Shown one piece after another: positions 21,156 through 30,280 of a stretch of DNA of 53,767 nt; the stretch's first letter is position 1, and each line of letters begins with the position of its first letter. The stretch is from a virus. The notes under the pieces are model-generated. The model was not told where the DNA came from, did no database searches, and saw nothing but the letters and a program-made list of their open reading frames with translations. A program made the translations under genes and the position numbers. Location: positions 1-53,767 of IMG/VR virus record IMGVR_UViG_3300021963_000162; one strand, 5' to 3'.

Positions 21156-22001
21156 ATGACAACTAAACCGAGTTTTGTTACCGCATGGACTGAACCAGAA
21201 TCAGCAGCGAACACAAATTACCAACCAGTATACCCTTATAATAATGTTACCCAAACTGAGGGTGGTCATTCTTTTGAGATGGACGATACTCCTACAAGAG
21301 AGCGTGTACGCATACAACATGGTAAAGGAACATTCTTGGAAATGCATCCTAATGGTGATGAGGTGCATAAAATCATTGGTGATGGTTATACAATTACCTT
21401 GGGTGACCATAATATTGCTATCGGTGTTGATGACGGTAAACTTGCCAAAAAATTGAACATTACCGTTTATGGTGACGCATACTTCAATGTCAAAGGTGAT
21501 AAGATTGAAGAAATTGATGGTAATTTTGAACAACATGTAAAGGGCAATTACACACAAACAGTAAATGGTATTAGTACCGTTTCTTCTTTAGGTGATATGC
21601 GAATATTTGCAGGTTCGGGTATTGCAGGAAAATTGGTTATTAATGTGCCAGACCATGTTCGCATCAATGGTGATTTAAGTGTTTCTGGTGAAGCCAAAGC
21701 CGATAAGATAACATCTACAACAAGAATTGATGCAGGCACAGGAGTAAGAGCTGGTAAATTAGGATTTGTAACTGTAACTGGTGGTTTATCTGTAGGTTTG
21801 CCAATTGCAATTCCTTTGCAAATTAATTGTGCAGGACCAATCAACTCACTTACAAGTATGTCAGCGCCACTTGGAAGTTTTGGTATTATGGGTGCAATTC
21901 TTGCTGGTGATATTGTAAACGAAACGATTCGTGCATTTCACAATCATCCAGCACCAGAGGGTGTAACAGGTTCACCATTCCAGAAAGAATTGAGGGCATA
22001 A
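21156..22001 (+). CDS. baseplate central spike protein (gp5 C-terminal/VgrG-like)
   Basis: A 281-residue protein. GHSFEMDDTPTRERVRIQHG and GTFLEMHPNGDEVHKI match the beginning of the gp5/VgrG beta-helical needle. From residue 75 to 150 short strands with regular Gly/Asp/Asn turns follow (ITVYGDAYFNVKGDKIEEID), continuing the triple-stranded beta-helix. The C-terminus has FHNHPAPEG, whose His residues could bind a metal at the tip. The protein is probably the membrane-piercing needle; the OB-fold that caps it in T4 is a separate gene at 19929. Confidence 0.78.
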   Translation: MTTKPSFVTAWTEPESAANTNYQPVYPYNNVTQTEGGHSFEMDDTPTRERVRIQHGKGTFLEMHPNGDEVHKIIGDGYTITLGDHNIAIGVDDGKLAKKLNITVYGDAYFNVKGDKIEEIDGNFEQHVKGNYTQTVNGISTVSSLGDMRIFAGSGIAGKLVINVPDHVRINGDLSVSGEAKADKITSTTRIDAGTGVRAGKLGFVTVTGGLSVGLPIAIPLQINCAGPINSLTSMSAPLGSFGIMGAILAGDIVNETIRAFHNHPAPEGVTGSPFQKELRA

Positions 22002-22002
22002 T

Positions 22003-22845
22003 ATGAGTAGTATATACGCAAGGCTTGGTTTTAACTCATCAGACCCATTGACCAAATCAACAACACAAGATTTATCAGCAAATGTTAAAACTCAATTGAA
22101 TATGTTGCCTGATTTACTAACACCTTGGCAAATTCAAGATGTTGCAACATCCAATACATCAGGATATTATGTAAATCCAGTCGCCAATATCATATCTTAT
22201 ATTACAACAACTGCAAGCAATATGCTGAGTATTGCTGGAGGAGTATCTGGAACAACAAATGCTATAACTCTTTTAATAAGAAATACAGCGAATGTGTCTA
22301 ATACAATCATCCAAAGCACAGCACCAGGTTTCTTATATCACACAAATAGGTTATCAAATGTGATACCACCAGATACTAATATGGATGAAGTACACTATCA
22401 AACAGCAATTGGCACAGGTAAAATTATGGTATACATTGTCAGTCAATCTGACGGCATACAAAATAATTCACCAATTATGGGCAATTTCACAAGTCTATAC
22501 ACATCCAATACACTAACGCAACAAAAAATAACTGTAGATGATTGGGCTGTTACATTAAATAATAGTATAACCATCACTCAAAGGTTGGTTGATGGAAATA
22601 CAGTGATTGACAAAGATTCAAGTTTGAGTTTATCACAGGCACAAAGTATGTACGACAGTGTTTCTGCATTAAATCAAACCATGGTTAATTATAGAAATCA
22701 AGATAATACATTTTATCAAAATTCCAAAGCAGTATTAGACGATTTCAATAAAGTTAGAGATTTTTCAAAACTTGGGCAATCCGAAACCGACATGATAATG
22801 AACGCCATCGGTTCCGACAAGATTAAACAAAGGTTGAACTCATAA
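22003..22845 (+). CDS. unrecognised baseplate-region protein
   Basis: A 280-residue protein starting MSSIYARLGFNSSDPLTKST. It is rich in Ser/Thr/Asn and helical at the C-terminus (ISITQRL-like strands, then SLSQAQSMYDSVSALNQTMV). No signal peptide or catalytic motif was seen. It sits one base after the spike gene and just before gp25, in the middle of the baseplate operon, so a virion role is likely. A family was not recognised. Confidence 0.7.
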   Translation: MSSIYARLGFNSSDPLTKSTTQDLSANVKTQLNMLPDLLTPWQIQDVATSNTSGYYVNPVANIISYITTTASNMLSIAGGVSGTTNAITLLIRNTANVSNTIIQSTAPGFLYHTNRLSNVIPPDTNMDEVHYQTAIGTGKIMVYIVSQSDGIQNNSPIMGNFTSLYTSNTLTQQKITVDDWAVTLNNSITITQRLVDGNTVIDKDSSLSLSQAQSMYDSVSALNQTMVNYRNQDNTFYQNSKAVLDDFNKVRDFSKLGQSETDMIMNAIGSDKIKQRLNS

Positions 22846-22846
22846 A

Positions 22847-22933
22847 ATGGAAATTTCGAATTTTTGCGTTCCGGCCCAAGAATTTTCTCCCACAGCTTCA
22901 AGATTCCAAAAAAGCGTTTTACTCCTACGATAA
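22847..22933 (+). CDS. possible 28-residue peptide, doubtful
   Basis: An ATG one base after the preceding stop opens 28 codons (MEISNFCVPAQEFSPTASRF ...) ending at TAA 22931-22933, eight bases before gp25. No ribosome site is visible. The interval is locally richer in GC than its surroundings. It may be an unknown peptide or a leader for gp25; chance is a fair alternative. Confidence 0.25.
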   Translation: MEISNFCVPAQEFSPTASRFQKSVLLLR

Positions 22934-22940
22934 ATAAAGA

Positions 22941-23333
22941 ATGGCAACCTTAACTAAAATATACTCTGACATAGACTTCACCTTCACCAGAAAACCGGTG
23001 ACGAATGATGTTGCCCTTAGTTATGATGCACAGGCCGTAGCAAGGTCTATAAGAAATTTATTGTCTTGTAAACACTATGAAAGACTTTGGAACCCGGATT
23101 TAGGTTCAAATATTGAAGCTATATTGTTTGAACCAATTTCACCTTCTTCAAAATCTTCTTTAGAAAATGAAGTTAGAGAAATGATTGACAAGTATGAACC
23201 TAGGGTAAATTTAAAAAGTGTAGTTGTAACATCTAGTCCAGACTCAAATTCATACAGTATATCTATAACTTATTATCTGGTAAATGCAACGATTCCGACA
23301 ACAATAACAATTCTTTTAGAGAGAAACAGATAA
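22941..23333 (+). CDS. 25: gp25, baseplate wedge subunit
   Basis: A 130-residue gp25 homologue. The family hallmark is present: DAQAVARSIRNLLSCKHYER, then LWNPDLGSNIEAILFEPIS, and EPRVNLKSVVV near residue 88. Gp25 sits next to gp6 in the inner baseplate and starts sheath polymerisation; it is related to TssE of type VI secretion. Length matches T4 gp25 (132). gp6 follows after one base. Confidence 0.93.
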   Translation: MATLTKIYSDIDFTFTRKPVTNDVALSYDAQAVARSIRNLLSCKHYERLWNPDLGSNIEAILFEPISPSSKSSLENEVREMIDKYEPRVNLKSVVVTSSPDSNSYSISITYYLVNATIPTTITILLERNR

Positions 23334-23334
23334 A

Positions 23335-25416
23335 ATGGCTGGTGCTAATTCAAACATTCAAATGACAGAATTGGACTTTAATGCAATAAAGAACAATCTG
23401 AAAACCTATTTACAATCACAAGATACTCTAAAAGATTACAACTATGATGGTTCTGCATTATCTGTTCTCTTAGATATTTTGGCGTATAATACACAGTACA
23501 ATGCATATTACTTGAATATGATTGGCAACGAAATGTTTTTGGACACTGCAATACAAAGAAATTCTGTGGTTTCACAAGCTAAGATGTTAAATTATGTACC
23601 AAAAAGTGCAATTGCACCGGTCGCTACAGTTAATTTGACCGTAAACCAAGTTACTGATTCGTCTTTGACATTACCAAAATTTACAAGTTTCATGTCAGAG
23701 GCCGTTGATGGAGTCAACTATACTTTTGTGACAACAGACGCAACAACAGTAAATGTTGTAAATAATCAAGCAGTTTTTAATAATCTTTCAATCAGACAAG
23801 GCAATCCAACAACAATGTCTTATGTTGTTGACTCAACGACTAACCCATCATACACATTCAAAATACCAAGCACAAATATAGATACAACCACTCTAGAAAT
23901 TAGTGTTCAAACTTCTTCAACGAACAATTCAACTGAAATTTATGAATCAGCATCAGATTTTCTGACAATTAGTAAAGATTCTGCTGTTTACTTCTTGCAA
24001 GAAGGAATGGACAATTACTATGAAGTATATTTTGGTAAAGGTGTATTAGGTAGAAAATTAAATGATGGTAATATTGTCAGAATGACATATTTGACCACAT
24101 CAGGCACAGCAGCATATCAGGCTAATAGTTTTGTTTTGATGGATTCAATTAATAGTTACTCAAATACCACCACACAATCAGTTGTGGCGGCCACAAAAGG
24201 TTCAGCAAAAGAATCAATTGACTCTATCAAATTTCATGCACCTAAATCATATGCAGCACAAAAGCGTGCAGTTACTAAAGAAGATTACATCAACGCAATT
24301 CAGCAAAACAAATTAGGATATTCTTTTGATGCAGTAAATGTTTGGGGTGGGCAAGAGAATTCATCACCAGTTTATGGTCAGGTATTCATTTCTGTTAAAC
24401 CATCTGGTGCATATACATTAACAGACACACAGAAACAAAAGATGATTAATGATATCATCAAACCAATTTCTGTGATGACAGTTGAACCTACTTTGGTTGA
24501 TCCAGACTATACTTACATACAAATTACAGCAAATGTTTTGTATGATGCAAAGAAAACCACATATACATCTGGTCAAATTCAATCACTAGTTAAGACTGCA
24601 ATTGCCAACCTGGCTGCGTCTTCATTGAACACATTCAATTCAACATTTAAAGCTGCCGATTTCAATAATGTTATCAATGGTGTAGATAAATCAATCATTA
24701 CCAACGAAATTAGTTTGCAGTTGCAGAAAAAATTCTTACCAGTTTTGACCAATGCAACAACATACAATTTATATTATGGTGCACCACTCAAAAGAGGTAT
24801 CAACCTAAGTGGTGTAAATAGTTCACCATCTGTTATTTACAGAAGTCCAACAAACATTGATTTAACTATTGATAATGTATACCTTGATGAAATGCCAGCA
24901 CAAACTGGAGGAGTAGAATCAATCACTGTTTTAAATCCAGGATTTGGTTATTCTTTAACTTCACCACCAACAGCAACAATTTTAGGTGACGGAACTGGTG
25001 CCACAGCTAGCGTATTATTGGATGGTAACGGATCAATCAAGTCTATTACTGTCACAAATGCTGGAACAGGATACACCAGTGCAATAGTAAAGATAACCAA
25101 TTCATCTAGTGATACAACAGGTTCTCTTGGTGCAGGTGCAGTTACTTTACAAGGTCGTTATGGAACATTAAGAACCTACTACAACAATACTGAAAATGTA
25201 AAAAGTCTTTTGAACTTGAATATGGGTACTATAGATTATCAAGAAGGTATATTGACATTAAATTCTTTTGCACCATTGGGTGTTAATAATGATTTGGGAC
25301 AACTAACCGTTTCTGTTAACCCAGCATCAACAATACTATCTTCTTCATATAATAGAATCATAACTGTTGATCCTTTCGATTCAAATGCAATTATTGTTAA
25401 TGTAACTGCAAAATAA
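23335..25416 (+). CDS. 6: gp6, baseplate wedge ring protein
   Basis: A 693-residue gp6 homologue. The N-terminus (LDFNAIKNNLKTYLQSQDTL, then LLDILAYNTQYNAYYLNMIG and EMFLDTAIQRNSVVSQAKML) is the conserved start of the gp6/gpJ family. The middle carries YYEVYFGKGVLGRKLNDGNI and AQKRAVTKEDYINAIQ. Residues about 520-600 form an extra GxGY-type module (ITVLNPGFGYS, then ITVTNAGTGYT) that recurs in gp7, gp8 and the 729-residue protein. Gp6 forms the inner ring of the baseplate. Confidence 0.92.
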   Translation: MAGANSNIQMTELDFNAIKNNLKTYLQSQDTLKDYNYDGSALSVLLDILAYNTQYNAYYLNMIGNEMFLDTAIQRNSVVSQAKMLNYVPKSAIAPVATVNLTVNQVTDSSLTLPKFTSFMSEAVDGVNYTFVTTDATTVNVVNNQAVFNNLSIRQGNPTTMSYVVDSTTNPSYTFKIPSTNIDTTTLEISVQTSSTNNSTEIYESASDFLTISKDSAVYFLQEGMDNYYEVYFGKGVLGRKLNDGNIVRMTYLTTSGTAAYQANSFVLMDSINSYSNTTTQSVVAATKGSAKESIDSIKFHAPKSYAAQKRAVTKEDYINAIQQNKLGYSFDAVNVWGGQENSSPVYGQVFISVKPSGAYTLTDTQKQKMINDIIKPISVMTVEPTLVDPDYTYIQITANVLYDAKKTTYTSGQIQSLVKTAIANLAASSLNTFNSTFKAADFNNVINGVDKSIITNEISLQLQKKFLPVLTNATTYNLYYGAPLKRGINLSGVNSSPSVIYRSPTNIDLTIDNVYLDEMPAQTGGVESITVLNPGFGYSLTSPPTATILGDGTGATASVLLDGNGSIKSITVTNAGTGYTSAIVKITNSSSDTTGSLGAGAVTLQGRYGTLRTYYNNTENVKSLLNLNMGTIDYQEGILTLNSFAPLGVNNDLGQLTVSVNPASTILSSSYNRIITVDPFDSNAIIVNVTAK

Positions 25417-25419
25417 AAA

Positions 25420-28206
25420 ATGACAGCAGATAACCACAAAACATCTCTACTGATAAAGTCACAATTACCTGAGTACATTCGTGACAATCCTGATTATAAC
25501 AATTTTGTTTTGTTTCTAGAAGCTTACTATGAGTGGATGGAACAAAACAATAATGTCTTAAACAGAACCAAAAATTTATTAAATTACAAAGATATTGATA
25601 ACACAACAAATGAATTTTTGGATTACTTTACAAATGAATTCTTACCTTATTTTCCAAAAGACACACTATTAAGTAAAGAAGAAACAATTAAAGTTGCTCG
25701 TGAATTATATCAATCAAAAGGTACACCAGCTTCTTACAAATTTCTATTCAGAATACTTTTCAATTCAGATGTAGATATTTTCTACACTAAAGATGCGGTG
25801 ATGAGAGCATCAGGTGGTGCATGGTATATACCAAAGAGTTTAAAGTTAGCCACAAGCAATGTCAACTTCAGAAATATAAAAAATCTAAGGTTGTTTGGTG
25901 AAACTACCAAATCAATTGCAACAATCGAATCCTCAGTTTTGGCTGGTACAAAGACAGAAGTTTTCATCTCAAATATTGAACGACTGTTTCAATCAGGTGA
26001 ATTTGTTCGTGTTGTTGATTCACAAAACCAAGATTATTTGGTAAACGGCCAACCACTTAGAGCAAAAATTGTTGGTCAAATCAGTCAAATCAAGATTGAT
26101 CCAAAAAATCGTGGACTATTGTACAAAGTTGGAGATCCTGTTGTTGTTACTGGTGGGTTGAACTATGCAAACAGTATTAGTGCAACGGCCGCTGTCAGTG
26201 ATGCAACAAGAGGATCAATAAGAAAAATTGAAGTTGTTGATGGTGGATTAGGTTACAGACTTTCACCAAATACAAATTTGGAAATCTCAGGTGACTCTGG
26301 TGCAAATGCAATTGTAGGCACAATCTATAGTAGTGCCGATCCAAGGTCAATGAATGTTTCTAACATTCCAACTGATACAATTCAATTAAAAAGAAACATC
26401 ACAATAGGAAATACTTCTTATAATTTTAGTAATTTATTAACTGCAAATGCAAATACTAAGTTATCGGATGCATTTACTTTTACTTCTTTCTACACTGCAC
26501 CAATTTCATCTGTAATTATTATGAATTCTGGTGGTGGTATCACAGAAGTACCAACAATAACTCCACATTCAAATTATAATAATGACCTTTATAGTACTGC
26601 CGAACTTTCTTCTTTAGGTATACTTGGTCCAGTACTGATTCAGAATGGTGGCCACGGTTATGTTGTTGATGATGAGGTATTAATTTCTGGTGGAACAGGT
26701 CGTGGTGCCAAAGCCAAAGTAACAACTGTGTCTGCTAGTGGTGCAATCACAAAGGTGACATACTATAATGATAATCTTTATCCAACAGGTGGTATGGGAT
26801 ACAGCAATCAATATTTACCAACCGTAACAGTTGATTCTGCGAATAATCAGGCAGCAAATGCATCACTATATGTAACAGGTACCTTAGGAACTGGTGCTGA
26901 CTTTGATACATTTCTCGACCGTGTTGGTTCAGTCACAACAATTAAGGTCATGGAAACTGGTGAAGATTATATCTCAACACCAAATGTTTCATTAAAGGTA
27001 CAGGATATCATCGTATCTAATGTGTTTATTGCAACACCACCTGTAAAGGGCGATGTAATATATCAAGGTGACGATCCAAACAACTCAATATATCTTGCAA
27101 AAGTAGATTCAAGTTACTTGTTGTCTGCTAATGCAGAACCTACATCTTCATTGTATAATTTACGAGTTTATGATTACACATCTTTACCTAATACAAGCAT
27201 TGAATTAAAAATTGTAGATAAGAATATCAATTTAGTTCCTGCAAATACCAATATAAATTTCACCAGTAGTTACAATAAAAATGGTGTCAAAACATATGGT
27301 GATGGTACCGCCAAGGCAACCGCAACATTCTTAAATGGTTTGGTTGTTGGCCAAGGACAATACCTATCATTACAAGGACAAGCAAGTTCATTTGATGTGT
27401 TGCAGAACGATGTTTACAATAACTTTACATATCAAATTACAGTTGAAAAAGAAATTGCAAAATACAGAGATGTATTGTTAAGTCTATTACATCCAACTGG
27501 TATGAAAGTCTTGGGTCGTTATGCGTTGAAATCGAAAAACAAATATGATTTCCACGGTTTGGAAGCGGTAAACCAAGGACATACATTAGATTACTATACT
27601 GGTTATCCTGCGTCAAAGGCAGTAATCAAAACAGATTTCACAACCAAGAGTAATAACACAGTAACATTTGAGAATTTGGTTGGTGCTGATATTACCACTT
27701 TCATATTTGAGGGTGATTTAATCACTATGAGAAATGCTAATAACAATGTTATTAGTTCAAAGGTGAATGAAGTAATTTCAAATACACAAATTGTAATTGA
27801 CGAAACACCTTGGTTAACATATTCAAATGTGGCAACTGTAACTGCATTGGCCAATTCGAACACTATAAATATAACATCATTGACTGATGCCTATAATATC
27901 ATTAACAATGGAGCATTTAGTAACACTGATTACCCATTGAAAGATATTGTATATGCTGGAGATAATGTTTTAGTTGCCAATAATACAAGTAAGAAAGTTA
28001 AGTCAGTTGATTATGAAAATGGTATAATCACTTTAACAAGCAACCTATCATCTAATGCAAATTCATATTTGACTGTGAATAGAACTTTCGAAGCAACAGA
28101 TGTAACAATTTTCGGACCAATTGGTTTACAATATATTCCAGAACTCATCACAGAAAATGGTGAATCATTAACAACAGAAGATAACAGAATCATCCTATTG
28201 GGGTAA
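25420..28206 (+). CDS. 7: gp7, baseplate wedge protein
   Basis: A 928-residue protein. Its first 130 residues match the C-terminal part of T4 gp7: a YNNFVLFLEAYYEWM helix, then ARELYQSKGTPASYKFLFRI (T4: FYSTKGIEASYKFLFKVLYN). Near residue 690, ISKYRDVLLSLLHPTGMKVLG-like sequence (here IAKYRDVLLSLLHPTGMKVL) corresponds to the following gp7 segment. Between them lie at least two GxGY modules (VVDGGLGYRL, LIQNGGHGYVV). The N-terminal portion of T4 gp7 is missing. Order gp25-gp6-gp7-gp8 fits T4. Gp7 links gp6, gp8 and gp10 in each wedge. Confidence 0.82.
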   Translation: MTADNHKTSLLIKSQLPEYIRDNPDYNNFVLFLEAYYEWMEQNNNVLNRTKNLLNYKDIDNTTNEFLDYFTNEFLPYFPKDTLLSKEETIKVARELYQSKGTPASYKFLFRILFNSDVDIFYTKDAVMRASGGAWYIPKSLKLATSNVNFRNIKNLRLFGETTKSIATIESSVLAGTKTEVFISNIERLFQSGEFVRVVDSQNQDYLVNGQPLRAKIVGQISQIKIDPKNRGLLYKVGDPVVVTGGLNYANSISATAAVSDATRGSIRKIEVVDGGLGYRLSPNTNLEISGDSGANAIVGTIYSSADPRSMNVSNIPTDTIQLKRNITIGNTSYNFSNLLTANANTKLSDAFTFTSFYTAPISSVIIMNSGGGITEVPTITPHSNYNNDLYSTAELSSLGILGPVLIQNGGHGYVVDDEVLISGGTGRGAKAKVTTVSASGAITKVTYYNDNLYPTGGMGYSNQYLPTVTVDSANNQAANASLYVTGTLGTGADFDTFLDRVGSVTTIKVMETGEDYISTPNVSLKVQDIIVSNVFIATPPVKGDVIYQGDDPNNSIYLAKVDSSYLLSANAEPTSSLYNLRVYDYTSLPNTSIELKIVDKNINLVPANTNINFTSSYNKNGVKTYGDGTAKATATFLNGLVVGQGQYLSLQGQASSFDVLQNDVYNNFTYQITVEKEIAKYRDVLLSLLHPTGMKVLGRYALKSKNKYDFHGLEAVNQGHTLDYYTGYPASKAVIKTDFTTKSNNTVTFENLVGADITTFIFEGDLITMRNANNNVISSKVNEVISNTQIVIDETPWLTYSNVATVTALANSNTINITSLTDAYNIINNGAFSNTDYPLKDIVYAGDNVLVANNTSKKVKSVDYENGIITLTSNLSSNANSYLTVNRTFEATDVTIFGPIGLQYIPELITENGESLTTEDNRIILLG

Positions 28207-28209
28207 ACA

Positions 28210-30270
28210 ATGTCAACAGTAAAAATTTCACAATTAGCACCTATTCCATCAATTCGTGCCAATACTTCCAACACCATAATGATAGGTGTGGATATTCCAA
28301 CGGGTGTAACAGGTAGATTCACCGCAAGAACATTAGCTCGTGACCTATACGCAAATGATTTATTGAATGTTGGTAACAATGCAACTGTTTTACCTAATAC
28401 GGTGGCACAATTTGCATTGTCAGGTAATTCATACATTCAAACCAACCTTGTAAATTCTAATGATGGTGGTACTGCCGACATGGTAATTACTGCCAACACA
28501 GGTACAGATACAACATACTTTGTTGATTTTGGTTTTGCAAATAAAGATTTTGTACCTGGCACAGAATATAATAGTCTAGGCACCGCAATTTATCCGTTAG
28601 ATGCATACATGTATGTACAAGGTGATGAAGGAGAACTTGGTGGTAACTTAACAATAGGTACAACCACAAGCAATACAGAAATTAAATTTATTGCAGGTGG
28701 TGGTGCATCAGGAAATGTTGTTGCAAAGATTAAACATGGCGGTTTTTATTTGGTAAATGACCATGCAATTACATTCTCTGATGGTACAGTACAGGATACA
28801 TCACCAGCGGCAGCAGGTTTATCTGCCAATGCAGCATTCTCAAAAGCAAATTCATCTTATCAATCACAGAATACTACAGGAACATATGCAAACTCAGCAT
28901 ATGCATCTTCAAACTCTGCATCATTGTATGCCAACAGTGCTTTTGTTCAATCAAACGCAGCTTATTTGCAAGCAAATACACCAACTCATGTAGCCAATTC
29001 TGCGGCCTTATATGCAAATAATTCTTTTGTTCAATCAAATGCGGCATTCATTTACGCCAACTCAGCATATGCAATGGCAAACTTGGCATATACTAATTCA
29101 GCAGACGCAGCATTTTTACAATCTAATGCATCATTCTTAAAGGCCAATTCTGCATATGGCAGCCAGAATACAACTGGAATTTATGCCAACTCTGCATATG
29201 CTCAGGCAAATACTGCAACTTCTGATGCCTCTGGTGCTTCTCTGTATGCTAATACTGGATTCAACTATGCAAACTCTGCATACACTAAGGCCAATTCTGC
29301 ATACACTATTGCAACATCGGCAAACGGTCAATTAGCAATAATTACTCCAATCGCACAACAAGCATACACATGGGGTGAAGGTGCATTACAAAATACTTCA
29401 GGTACATTTGCTGGTTCTTTGGCAATCACAGGCAACTTATCATTATTGAATGGTTCATTATCATCATCAGGAAATATGACTGTTAATGGTACGATTGTTA
29501 TGGCCAACTCCAACTTCTCTGCAACAGAGGCGGCACTAACAATCAAAGCAACTGCAAATGTGGCACTACCATCCAACGATGGTTATATGTTACATATTTC
29601 CGGTAAACAAAACACTGCATCACGTATTGTATTTGATTCTTATAGTGTGACAGGTAATGCTTACTCTGTTATTGCTGGTCGTACTGCAAGAGGTACAGTC
29701 GATGCACCACTACCAGTGGCCAATGGCGACATTCTGATGCGTGTTTCTGGTAATGGTAGAGGTAATACAGATTGGCAACAATTTGGTGTTGCTCGTATAG
29801 ACATTGTTGCAACAGAAGATTATACGGATGCACACCGTGGTTCTCAGATTCAATTATGGAATTGTCCAATCGGTTCAAACACACTACAAAAAATTGCATC
29901 ATTTAATGGTGACGATGTTCATTTTGCTGGTGTGGTTAATCCTGCAAAAGGTTTTATCTATACACCTAGAATTTTACAAGGCGCTCAGACTGCGATTACA
30001 ATCGACTTTACAACCGACTCTATGATTCGTGGCACATTCTCAGCAACAGTAACAAATTCTTTCTCAAACTATGTTGCAGGTAAAGTCGTTGAAATGTGGT
30101 TGACCAATACCGCAGGTAACGGACAAACTGTTGTGCATGGATGTTTGGCAAACAACTCAACTATTGGCGCAACATCATTGTCGGTTGCATCTGGTCGTTC
30201 AGTCTACTTAAAGTACTTTAGTGTTGATGGTGACCAAGCAAATACTTTTGTTGCAGTAACATACGCTTAA
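28210..30270 (+). CDS. fibre-like structural protein with NSAY repeats
   Basis: A 686-residue protein inserted between gp7 and gp8. The N-terminus (STVKISQLAPIPSIRANTSN) is a module common in aquatic phage fibre proteins. Residues 185-200 hold FSDGTVQDTSPAAAG. Residues 200-375 consist of YANSAY-x-x-AN-type repeats of about 11 residues, likely an elongated shaft. The C-terminal 300 residues are beta-rich, with WQQFGVARIDIVATE and a final barrel-like QTVVHGCL segment, probably a head domain. There is no T4 counterpart at this position; it may be a short fibre fixed to the wedge. Confidence 0.7.
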   Translation: MSTVKISQLAPIPSIRANTSNTIMIGVDIPTGVTGRFTARTLARDLYANDLLNVGNNATVLPNTVAQFALSGNSYIQTNLVNSNDGGTADMVITANTGTDTTYFVDFGFANKDFVPGTEYNSLGTAIYPLDAYMYVQGDEGELGGNLTIGTTTSNTEIKFIAGGGASGNVVAKIKHGGFYLVNDHAITFSDGTVQDTSPAAAGLSANAAFSKANSSYQSQNTTGTYANSAYASSNSASLYANSAFVQSNAAYLQANTPTHVANSAALYANNSFVQSNAAFIYANSAYAMANLAYTNSADAAFLQSNASFLKANSAYGSQNTTGIYANSAYAQANTATSDASGASLYANTGFNYANSAYTKANSAYTIATSANGQLAIITPIAQQAYTWGEGALQNTSGTFAGSLAITGNLSLLNGSLSSSGNMTVNGTIVMANSNFSATEAALTIKATANVALPSNDGYMLHISGKQNTASRIVFDSYSVTGNAYSVIAGRTARGTVDAPLPVANGDILMRVSGNGRGNTDWQQFGVARIDIVATEDYTDAHRGSQIQLWNCPIGSNTLQKIASFNGDDVHFAGVVNPAKGFIYTPRILQGAQTAITIDFTTDSMIRGTFSATVTNSFSNYVAGKVVEMWLTNTAGNGQTVVHGCLANNSTIGATSLSVASGRSVYLKYFSVDGDQANTFVAVTYA
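28802..29330 (+). repeat. NSAY repeat shaft in the fibre-like gene
   Basis: Repeated codon blocks encode A-N-S-A-Y/F-x-x-A/S-N units, for example YANSAYAQANTATSDASGAS. Similar units occur in the genes at 49500 and 50838, with close DNA similarity such as the words for GSQNTTG and ATSDASGASLYAN. Their regular 11-residue spacing suits a trimeric coiled or solenoid shaft. Confidence 0.75.
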
Positions 30271-30280
30271 TAAATAAACC

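Noticed and set aside
22930-22936. ATAAATA just before gp25 as late promoter
   Set aside because: Only four bases from the ATG; transcription would start at or after the start codon. It also contains the stop of a small frame.
28802-29330. Regular short repeats suggesting a CRISPR-like array
   Set aside because: Repeats are in frame, spacing follows codon units, and they encode the NSAY shaft; no constant palindromic repeat.
30270-30276. ATAAATA before gp8 as late promoter
   Set aside because: Four bases from the ATG, too close to give a normal leader, and it overlaps the stop region of the previous gene.
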